Assembly (NCBI GenBank): GCA_036897625.1
Contig: JAYMTA010000317.1
Coordinates: 1 to 31,563, forward strand
DNA: 31,563 nucleotides
From: Pelargonium cotyledonis
Lineage: Eukaryota > Streptophyta > Magnoliopsida > Geraniales > Geraniaceae
Direction: 5' to 3'
Translations under genes and position numbers: made by a program
The notes under the pieces: model-generated
What the model saw: the letters and a program-made list of their open reading frames with translations, nothing else
Told to the model about the DNA's origin: nothing
Database searches by the model: none
Part shown: positions 12,301 through 24,300 of the stretch, in pieces
Position numbering within the stretch: position 1 is the stretch's first letter
Layout: each line of letters begins with the position of its first letter

Positions 12301-15300
12301 AGACCCCCAAATGGTGGGAGACTCGTGCACGGGGCTTGCTGCCCTTTTCCACCTTCTATATTATGTGTTAACCAAGTTTACAAACCTATATGCAGATTGC
12401 AGAATATGATTGTTGTTTTATTCATGCCGATTAGCATCTTTCAATTTCTAAATTTAATCTTAGTTCGTTGTTGGTGATGATTGGCTTATAGAATTTAGAG
12501 GTTTCAATGCTGGTCTTCGTTAACTATATTATCAAATGCTTAAATAAAACATGACCGAAGCATATTCAATAGGTTTTTTGTTCTTTTTATGCACTAGGTT
12601 GAGGTTTAAAGAGTATAACATGTAAACCTTTGTTTACATTATTTTTGTTATTTCCAAATACAATTAGATGATAACATTTTTTTGAATGACCGTATTGCAA
12701 CGGTTTTATAATTTGGAACGCTAGGGTTTTATAATTTGGAACATCCATTCTGGATTGTGAATCACTACCTGTATAGTGATTTCTGGTAATTATGCCCAGA
12801 ATTATTTACTATATTAATTAATCTCCCATTTATCGGGGATAAACTTTCTCATTTTTCCCATTCATAACAGGTGAAGTTTGTTGATCCTCTACTTCGGTCA
12901 CCAGTAGTAGATGATGTGGCCTATGAAACCATGGTTAAACTTTCTAAATGTACAGCTCCGCCTTTGTGTAACTGGGCTCTCGACATCGCAACTGCTTTAC
13001 GTATAATTGTAACTGAGGAAGTTCGTGTTCATCTGGGTTTGATTCCGTCAGTTGGTGAAGGAGAAGCTAGTGAAAGATCATCCCTTGGTCTCTTTGAGCG
13101 AATTATTGATGGCTTAACTGTGTCTTGTAGATCTGGACCTCTGCCAGTGGATTCTTTCACTTTTGTCTTTCCAGTAAGTTTCTTTGTCAGCTATATAAAG
13201 TTCAATTGCTTTAATATGGCCTCTGTTTTGCTGATATTTCTTTAAATTTGTTTGTTGTCAGATAATGGAGCGCATTCTTTTATCCTCCAAAAAGACAGGA
13301 CTTCATGATAGAGTGCTTCGGATCTTATATATGCATATGGATCCTCAATTACCTCTTCCTAGGCTTCGCATGCTATCAGTTACACATCCGAATTCCAATT
13401 CTAGCAATTAATATTCAATACTATCAGTACATTGTACCCTCCCTCTCTCCCTTGCACAATTTCCTGCTTATCAATTTTTCCTTTTGCAGGTTCTTTATCA
13501 TGTCTTGGGCATTGTTCCAGCTTATCAAGCATCAATTGGATCGGCGTTAAATGAACTGTCTCTTGGTCTGCAACCAGATGAAGTTGCATCTGTATGTCTA
13601 ATTTCTCTTCTAATTATGTTTTTGTTACATGCTTTGATAATACTTCTTACATTGTTAAATTATGGGCATCTATGCAGGCTCTCTATGGAGTGTATGCTAA
13701 GGATGTTCATGTAAGAATGGCCTGCTTAAATGCCATAAAATGTGTGCCAGTAGTTGCTGGTCGTTGCTTGCCTCAGAATGTTGAGATTGCTACTAGTATG
13801 TGGATTGCTTTACACGATCCAGAAAAGGTTTAGTCAACTATTTCTCAACTTCTCCATAATAAATTGTTATGAATCCAATCCTGTTTGTTTTCAGCTATTT
13901 CACTTTTTTTTTGTCTTTTGGGTTCTTAATCATTGTAATGCTGATAATCTCATTCATTTCATGTCTTGTTGAACTTGTTCTGGTTATTTATTTTGTGGAA
14001 TTCTTTGATGTGCAATTTTGTGTTTCTTTCCCTTCAGTTAGTGGCAGAAGCAGCGGAGGATATATGGGACCGCTATGGTTATGAATTTGGAGCAGATTAT
14101 TCTGGACTTTGCAAAGCACTTTCACACATCAATTATAATGTTCGCCTGGCTGCTGCAGAGGCATTAGCTGCTGCTTTGGATGAAAACCCTGATTCCATAC
14201 AGGTATGTATTTAAATTTTACCCTGATAAAATCATGGCCAGAAGTTGGTAAGGGAAGAGGCAATCCTACAGTGCCTTTTAGGTGATGCTCAGAATGGGCG
14301 CCTTGTGCATCTCAATGAATTTAGTTCTTGATTGAATCTGTTTGCTTCTTGCTGTTATATTTGTTAAAATAGCTTAACGGGTCTTACTTTAAAGTGGTTT
14401 GTCTTTGAAAATGTATTGCTATCCTATTGCTTCAATTCATGGTAATAAAACAAAACTGGGTTGTCTAAATAGGAAATGGTTCATATTGAAGTAGACCCTC
14501 ATTTAGGGGCAGAGGGAGTACTAAATATTTGTGTTTACTGTCTCATAAAGAAGTTTATGTCGCATTTTTTCAAGCAACTTCTGTTGCATATGTGCGGCGG
14601 TATGGGCAATTCTAACCTTGAGTAACCCCTTCTAGCTTGACTATCTTGTGTTAAGTAGCACTTGTAGTTCTCTCATGATTTGTTGATGTTACTGCAGGAG
14701 TGCCTTTCAACTTTATTTTCTATGTATATTCGTGAGGTTGGATCTGGCGAGGGCAATGTTGATGCTGGTTGGTTAGGCAGACAAGGGATAGCATTGGCAT
14801 TGCATTCTGCTGCTGATGTTCTGAGAACAAAAGATCTTCCAGTTGTCATGACATTCCTGATATCACGGGCACTGGTAATCTTTTTATTTATTATAGTTCT
14901 GGTCCAAGATTTAGTAATGGATGTTTAAGCTTTGTGGGCTTCCTGTACACAAGACTAGTTTAAATAGCTGTATATGTATTTGTGCAATGTTTTATGTGTA
15001 AATAAGCATAACCATATCCACACCGGCCTCAAAGTGCAAATATATTACATTGTTTCATGATTTCAACAAAATCACTTTGATTTTATTGATGCCAGATGTT
15101 TGAATTTATATGCTTGGGCAGAAAGGTAAGATTGAGTGCTCTTTGAAAAGAAAAGGAGGTTCTTGTATCTTCTAGTATTAGGCTTCTAAGTTGAGTGTTG
15201 CACTAAGAGCCTTTTTCTAATGAACATTAAAGTCTATATCATAATGCTGCCCCAAGAAGCACTAATTATCTAAGTTTACGAGGGTTTCATTTTAGAGTTA

Positions 15301-18300
15301 GAGACAGTTAGGACCTGTGCTCTGGTATTAATAGAAAGGTCTAGCTAAATTCATTGGGGGCATGGAATGAGATAATTTTGCTTACCATTGATAGAATAGT
15401 TGAGTGGGGTGCAATTTTATCCCTTTTTTCTTCTTGGTCAGCTGGGTCTTCAATTAGCTTTTGGAAGCGGGCAGGGTGTGGGGGTTTGTTTCTTTTCTTG
15501 TTGCATTGAACTTTTAAGAACTGGTGAACAAAAATTTGCAGTTTTTTTGAAGGACTATTGCATACTCCTTATCCCTAGTATGCATAATATGCTAGTTTAC
15601 AGAAACAATATTTTTTTGTAGTGCAAGGAAGAAATAGAAAATGTTTGTGCAATGTGAAATTTTAATTATGAATCATATAATAAGCCTTCTGAATTCTGAT
15701 ATCTTTCTTTTTTCTTCTGAGAAATATGATTGAGTACATTCTTAATTCTGATTGAGAATGGTTTGAGCTTCCACTACTAAAAGGTCAATCTTGTTAGTAG
15801 GGTTTCACTTGCACCATTTTGTGTAGCCACTTAATTTTATATTTTTTCAATGTGGGACAACTTTGTTGAAGGGCTCTTTTGGGCCACCCTCAAACAAAAA
15901 ATTAAAATTGGGAATGAGCTCTTATATATCTCTCTTCGGTCCACCCATAAAGTTAAAAACAGGAATAAGATCCTATTTCTCTCTTCGGTCCACTTGCAAA
16001 GCTATAACGGGTTTGCAAGCGTGTTGGAATATAGTATTAAAAGAATAAATGAAGACTTCAACTACAAGCTTAAGCTTTTAGTTGAGTTGGTTCTCTAACA
16101 AATTATATTGTCTGTGTAAAACAGAGTGTATTAGGCTCTTTATTTTTCTTCCAATGAAATTGATCTTATTTCATTCAAACCATTGTGGTCTTGGTGGATT
16201 GTGGCTAAGAATTCCTGTTTTTTATTGTTGCTTTTTGATTCTGCAGGCTGACCCTAACGCCGATGTTCGAGGAAGGATGATTAATGCTGGCATCATGATA
16301 ATTGATAAACATGGGAAAGATAATGTTTCCTTGTTATTCCCCATATTTGAAAACTATTTGAACAAAAAGGTATCACTTGATGCATTGATAGTTGGAACTA
16401 CTGAATGTCATGGGATGTCCTACTTGTTTTCCTTCTCATGTTCTCTTTAGTGGATTTGTTCTTATAGTCTTTTTTAACTTTTTTCACCACCCCTTTCAGG
16501 CATCAGATGAAGAAAAGTATGATTTGGTTCGCGAGGGCGTTGTTATTTTCACTGGAGCCTTGGCAAGACATCTTTCGAAGGTTTTACTTGCATTATCTAT
16601 AGTTTATCTGGAAAATATGAATGGTTTTGTAGATCTTCCAGCTCAACCTCAACGTCTTAATTGAACAGGATGATCCTAAAGTTCATGCTGTTGTTGAAAA
16701 GTTGCTGGATGTGATAAATACTCCGTCAGAAGCTGTTCAACGGGCAGTTTCTACGTGCCTATCTCCATTGATGAAGTCAAAAGAAGTATGTAGCTGTTTA
16801 TCTTGTGACAAATCTTAAAGTTTTCTTCTCCATTTTTTCTTTATCTTTATACCTAATCATCTTTTTGTGGATGATATGTTATTTTGTAACGGGAATGAGG
16901 TGTTACTAGTTCTTTGTTACCACATGTTGTTTTGGGTGGTGAAAGCAGAGCACAGATTTAGGCCCTTGAAATCGTTTTGTGATGCATATAATAGTGTCTT
17001 TCAAAGGATTATTAACTAGTGATCTGAAGTTTGTTACTTTCTTTGCCAGTGATATTAAGATCTTATTACAAACCTCACTTGTTAGGGTATCACAAAGATA
17101 ATGATGTTTGTCCATGATATTAAAAGTTAGCATTTTATCACTTGAACTCTAATTCTGTATTTTCGCACATCAGGAAGATGCACCAGTACTTGTTTCTAGG
17201 TTGTTGGATCAGCTGATGAAGAGTGATAAATATGGGGAACGCCGTGGAGCAGCTTTTGGACTTGCTGGAGTGGCAAAAGGGTTTGGAATTTCATCCTTGA
17301 AGAAGTATGGGATTGTGGTTGTACTACAGGAAGGTCTTGCAGATAGGTCTGATTTGCATAACTGTTTCTGTCATTATCTTGTCTTTCAATTTTTATTGGG
17401 AAATTTCATTCTATATGTTATGAAATAAGATAATGCGACTTTTTTTTTTCTTGAGATCTGTCGTAATTATGTTCATATTTTAGTTGGTTATCGGCTGACT
17501 TGTAAAAGAAATGAACAGATGATATTGCATAACTTTTTGTTGTCACTTAATGAAACCATTTAATTTAATAATTATCAAGTTCTTGTTAGTGTGATAATTT
17601 CCACTGAATCTTCCAAGCCAAAAAGATGGGATCTGTATGAATTATGGTGGCTCCCTCAATGTTTTGATTGGTGAGATGATAGTAGCATAGTTAACATTCT
17701 CTCTAAACAGTAGGAAATACCAATGTTGATGTCTGAATTTCCTTTTCAGCTGTCGCCCTCTGGAAAATTCTCTCCACTAAAATTTACGACTCGGATATCA
17801 ATGTGTAACAATAAAAGATGTGCTAAGTGCACATGGCAGGGCTGGGGATAATCACACATACCCTGCCTTACTCCACACATGTGAAGAGGCTGTTCTGTGA
17901 CGCAAACATCATACCTCTTGGTCACAAGGCAACATTCTCACTGTTGCATATGTATTAAGTTTAAAGAATAATATTTGATTCTATTAGTCAAATGAAACTA
18001 TTTTTTCCTAGTCTCCTAGTCTTTGATATGATATAGGTTGATGCTCTTGAGAACTGAACTGCCCAATACATTTAGGTCAAATGTTTCAAGTTTTTTCATT
18101 ACATTATCGTTATGCGCCCAATTTGCCTATATATGATCCAATTAGTGTGTGTTTTATTTGCATTATGGTTCTTTTTACTTGAGATGATTGTTAACTGGCT
18201 CTGTATTTGGATTTCTTTTTAATGCACAGGAATTCTGCGAAACGTCGTGAAGGAGCTCTTCTCGGATTTGAGTGTCTGTGTGAAACCCTTGGAAAATTGT

Positions 18301-21300
18301 TTGAACCGTATGTCTTAGAATTGAGGACCAGATCAACGGTTGTTCAATGTGTGGGTTGTTTATTTAACTTATTTGACTGCATGTTTCCTTTTGCAGGTAT
18401 GTTATTCAAATGTTACCGTTGCTCTTGGTTTCTTTCTCTGATCCAATTGTTGCAGTTCGTGAAGCTGCAGAATGTGCTGCTCGCGCCATGATGTCTCAAC
18501 TTACCGTTCATGGTGTGAAGCTTGTTCTTCCATCTCTGCTAAAGGTGTGTGGTGTTTTTACTTTGTGTTCTCTTCAGTATGAATTTTTCATTTTTATTTT
18601 TTGTGTGTACACATTTTTGGCATTTGAAGCCTGTACCAATTAAATGTATACCCTTATAAAGTTTGGCTCGGGGAGTATGAATGGTAAACTTTCTTTTAAT
18701 TTGTTGACTATCGTCATCTAGTAAAATAATTGTCCAGCTAAAGCTAAAGTTATAAACTGTTTTTTCTACACATTAATTATATTTATCCCAATTAACTGGT
18801 ATTACATATTATATTGTCATTTTAGGAGATAGCCATTTAACATACCAATGAACAGAAGGCCAATTTCTTTTAACCTTATCTTGTGTTATTTGTGTGGTTA
18901 TTTGAGCATGCATCAACAACTTTCTGCTTCATGTTTGAATCTTGACATTTTTCTATTCCTTTTGGCCCATATCTGTACTATAGCTTTGTCTTAAAAAGTA
19001 GTACTTTCTACTTCCTTAGTCCTGCTTGAATGACTGCTCTCAAGTGATTGTATATATGTACTTCATTTTCTCAGGGTCTTGAAGATAAAGCTTGGAGAAC
19101 AAAACAAAGTAGTGTACAGTTACTTGGCGCCATGGCATACTGTGCTCCACAGCAGCTATCTCAGTGCCTTCCTAAGATAGTTCCAAAGTTAACAGAGGTT
19201 TATTACAATATAAGCTTTATTATTTATTCGGGTGGTAGGTTTATTGTGCATAAAGTACATCAACTTCCAATTTCTGGTTATAATCACAGGTGTTGACAGA
19301 TACCCATCCGAAAGTTCAGTCAGCAGGGCAAACAGCTCTGCAGCAGGTTGGGAGTGTGATAAAGAATCCTGAAATATCTTCACTTGTCCCTACTCTGCTC
19401 ATGGGACTTACAGATCCAAATGAGTATACAAAATACTCCCTTGATATTCTACTCCAGGTAATGTTTTGAACAAAAAAATTGAGATTTAATTCTAATCTGT
19501 TTATTCATCTATTTATTTCTCTGAATGGTTATTGGTTTCTTGCAGACAACGTTTGTTAATTCAATTGACGCACCTTCACTTGCACTTTTAGTACCAATAG
19601 TTCATAGAGGCTTGAGGGAGAGGAGTGCTGAGACTAAAAAGAAAGCTGCACAAATAGCTGGAAATATGTGTTCGTTAGTTACAGAACCAAAAGATATGAT
19701 ACCATATATTGGTTTGCTCCTTCCTGAAATTAAAAAGGTACTCATCATCTCGTTGGACTCTGGCACCCAAAGTTTTCCTTGTATGAGGCTTTTGATTAAA
19801 GTGGTGATGAATAGTCCCATAGTGGATAAATATAAAATGATTATGCTATATATAAAGGTGCAAGCCAAATTCTACTTATAAGGTTGAACTTTTAGTATGA
19901 GAAACTCAAGCTTTATTATGTAGCCTAATTTTAAAATTTAACATGGTACGGTTTAGATTTAGCGACCTCTTCCAGTGGTCTCCAGTTCATTTGCAGAAGA
20001 TATGCCCACGGTGTCCTGCGTGTAGAAGTAAAATGCCTACATGTGAGGGGGTGTTGATTTTTAAAGGCTCCCGAATCTGCACATGGCGAATCCACTATTA
20101 AAGAAAAAAAGTGTGATCCACACCTACAAGGAGAAAATATAAAATCTTTGAGCTTATATAAGGGTGCAAGGCAAACCCAACTAGAAATGTTGACCTTATA
20201 GTATGCAAAGTCTATATATAGCCCAATATGAAATTTTAGCAGCTTTTTCTAATTCTTTTATATTCATACAGGTTCTTGTGGATCCAATCCCAGAAGTTCG
20301 ATCAGTTGCAGCCAGGGCTATTGGTTCCCTCATAAGAGGAATGGGAGAAGAGAACTTTCCAGATCTTGTTCCATGGTTGTTGGATACTCTGAAATCTGAT
20401 ATAAGTAACGTGGAGCGTTCTGGAGCTGCTCAGGGGTTGAGTGAGGTCAGCACTAATATTAGCAGTATTTAAGTTTGCATTTATTTCCAATTGAACCCAT
20501 TTTTAAATTTCTCTGTTTGAAAAATGTTTTTTTCCTTGCCCGTGTTCAGTTCATAGCTATCGATTTTTTGTGGGGTATCAGTCTGTGTGTCCATTATACA
20601 TAAACTGTTTCTCCTTATATGTCCACTCGTCTTAACTACTGGTTCTGTCTCTGTGGGTATCCAGGTCTTAGCTGCACTTGGGACAGAATACTTTGAACAC
20701 CTTCTTCCTGATATCATTAGGAACTGTTCTCATCAAAAAGCATTTGTGCGAGATGGATATCTAACACTTTTCAGAGTGAGCATTTCAAATTGTCATTATG
20801 CCTTCAATTGAAGTTATTTTTATTTATTTATTTTTTAACTTGCCTTTTGATTGAATCTGTTTGTAGTATTTCCCAAGATCACTTGGTGTCCAATTTCAAA
20901 ACTATTTGCAGCAGGTGCTTCCTGCTATTCTAGATGGTGAGTTCATATTCTTTTTTCTGGATTGATGTATGATGTTCAAGATACCACGATGAAATTTCCC
21001 TATGCATAATTTTTTGGTCCTATTTTAAGCGTAAAATATCATGTTATACTCGTACAGGTCTTGCTGATGAAAATGAATCAGTTCGTGAGGCAGCACTTGG
21101 TGCTGGTCATGTTCTAGTGGAGCATTACGCGACAACGTATGTGTGCATTACTGAATATATTGAATACTTTGTCTACAGTAATGGTTATATACAGCGTTTT
21201 TGTCTAGAGCTTAATACATTTTTCTCGTCATGGAAGTTTTTGAATAAATCAGCTCTGTAGGAATTATAAATTTACATCATTAGAATTCATTTTGCATTTG

Positions 21301-24300
21301 GTGGTTCAGTTTCATTGATTTTATTAATTCCATCTCAGGTCTTTACCACTGCTTCTTCCCGCTGTAGAAGATGGTATTTTCAATGATAGTTGGCGAATTC
21401 GACAAAGTTCTGTTGAGTTATTGGGAGATCTATTGTTTAAGGTAGGTACATACCTCATCTTATTATTGTTATGTTAATTCCCTAGCGTCTTTTATGCGAA
21501 AGATGGTGTTTGTCTCAGGTAGCTGGAACTTCTGGTAAAGCTTTACTAGAGGGTGGGAGTGATGATGAGGGTGCTAGTACTGAAGCACAAGGGCGTGCCA
21601 TCATTGAGGTTCTAGGAAGGGAGAAGCGCAATGAGGTTCTTGCTGCATTATATATGGTTCGAACGGATGTCAGCATTTCTGTACGTCAGGTAATGATGAT
21701 GACTTTTGGGAATAATTATCTCACATGGCTTCTGTGTGTCCTCATTCTGAGCCATTAAGTTTCATCTCTAATAAATTTACCTTTCCCTTTTATTAGGCTG
21801 CCTTACATGTGTGGAAAACTATAGTGGCAAACACTCCAAAGACTCTGAAGGAAATAATGCCAGTTTTAATGAATACTCTGATTAGTTCGCTGGCATCATC
21901 ATCCTCTGAGAGGCGGCAGGTGAGTACTTGTAATCATTAAGAATCCACATACCAGATACAATGTCCAGGAGTAATAACTAATTTTTGATGCTATACAGGT
22001 TGCTGGCCGATCTCTGGGTGAACTTGTTAGGAAGCTTGGCGAAAGAGTGCTTCCTTTGATCATTCCAATTTTATCCAAAGGACTTAAGGACTCTAGTACT
22101 AGCAGAAGACAAGTGAGTTTTTCATCCTTGAAATTATATTTTTTTGGTTTTTGTTTTTAGCTGTTGCATTTTTGGAATAGTTGAATGATAACCTCTTTTT
22201 GAAGTTATTTGTTTAAAACTTTTTGGTCGCTTCTTATATCCTTGAATATATGATTTATACATATTAATGCTTGGAAATTTTCTTTTAATCTAATACACTG
22301 TTACACTTCTTCTGTTTTTGTTGATGCTAATCTAAGTGTAACATGTTGAAGCAAACAGTGCAATAAAACAGTTTTTAGTTAATTACATCTACCCAACTAG
22401 AGAACAATGCAATGAAAATTTAAATTTGAAATACAGCTGATATTCCTTTAACTTGACATTTGGTAGCAGAATTATCTAAATATCAACCAGGGAGACAGGA
22501 AAATGAGGGATGCTGGACTGTAATATTGTATCTGGCGCACAATTAGTAAATGATGCTAATTAATCATTAATTTTATTCAGCTAGTGTACACATCATATTT
22601 CATAAGTAAACTAATAAAAAGGTCTTTTCTGCCAGAAAAATATTTCATAAGTAAACTAAATTTAAGAGGGCAAAAAATTATTCTAACTAAAGATAAGGCA
22701 GTTCTGTGATAGAAACTGTTATAACATATGACATCATTCCTTGTAGTTGGTGAGTTCATTTGATTATTTCCTTTTACCAAGACTTAGGCTATTGTCTTCC
22801 TTGCAAATATATGAATGTATGTATGTGTTAATATAAAACTTGTAGTTATGTTTTCTTTTTGTTGCCTGACCCTCAGGGTGTATGCATTGGACTGAGTGAA
22901 GTGATGGGCAGTGCTGGACGGAGTCAGTTATTGAGTTTTATGGATGAGCTCATACCTACAATTAGGACCGCTCTTTGTGATAGGTACATTAACGATGTAC
23001 CTGTGTTACGAAAGTTGTCTGTACAATTTTAATTTGTTTAGAGTAATTTATTTGTTTCTTGTCGCAACAGCACACCTGAGGTTCGTGAGTCTGCAGGCTT
23101 GGCATTCAGTACTCTTTACAAGGTGCTCTCTAATCGTTTCTGGTTGAGTTTGAAATTCATTGTGCAAATTAGTTGTCGATTTTTAAATATCAAATATCTC
23201 AATATAGAGTGCTGGTATGCAAGCAATCGATGAAATCGTGCCAACTCTTCTGCATGCCTTGGAGGATGATAAAACGTCTGATAATGCTCTGGATGGCCTC
23301 AAACAGATATTAAGGTAAGTATCTAAAAACACATACAGCTGAGTTATTTATCTTTTTCCTCGTCTATTTTCCTGTTCTAACTTGCTGCATTTATTATGTG
23401 TAGTGTCAGGACTTCGGCTGTTTTGCCTCATATCTTACCCAAGCTGGTCCACCTTCCTCTTTCGTATGTATTTCATATTATTTCTTCTGCATTTCTTATG
23501 TGACTTTTTTTTCACTCTTTGGCTAAGAACTTCGGATATAATTTTCAGTGCATTTAATGCTCATGCTCTGGGAGCCTTAGCAGAAGTTGCTGGACCTGGT
23601 CTCAACTTTCACCTTGGTACTGTTCTTCCTGCTTTACTTTCTGCAATGGGTGGTGAAGACAAGGTTTGTTCATAATGTACAATTTGATAAGCTTCAATGC
23701 CTCTAATTACTCTTCTACTCTTCACATTTTTACTGCTGGAAATGTTAGGAGGTTCAATCCTTGGCTAAAGAGGCTGCAGAAACTGTTGTTATGGTTATAG
23801 ATGAGGAAGGTGTGGAGTCTTTGATCTCAGAGCTCCTTAAAGGTGTTGGTGATAGTCAGGTATATATAACTTGGCATGTATATGTATTCTGTATAGCTCA
23901 CCATGTGATCCTCTCTAATAATTGTGGCCTATGTTATCAGGATTCAGTCAGGAGAAGTTCTTCATATCTGATCGGTTTCTTCTTCAAAAACAGCAAATTT
24001 TATTTGGTTGATGAGGCACCAAATATGATATCTACCCTGATTATATTGCTTAGTGATTCCGATTCAGCTACAGTTTCGGTATGTCCTAATAGCAAGTCAT
24101 ATTCTGAGGGTAATCTTTAATTTTAGACATTGCATTCTCATGTTCTATTAAACAGGTTGCTTGGGAGTCTCTGTCAAAGGTAATCAGTTCAGTTCCAAAG
24201 GAGGTACTTCCTTCATATATAAAACTGGTTCGGGATGCTGTGTCTACATCCAGAGATAAAGAGCGTAGGAAGAAGAAGGTATGTGTATGTTCACATGAAG

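Noticed and set aside
22577-22780. Minus-strand ORF in intron 41
   Set aside because: Partly produced by the 20-bp direct repeat; no protein-like pattern.
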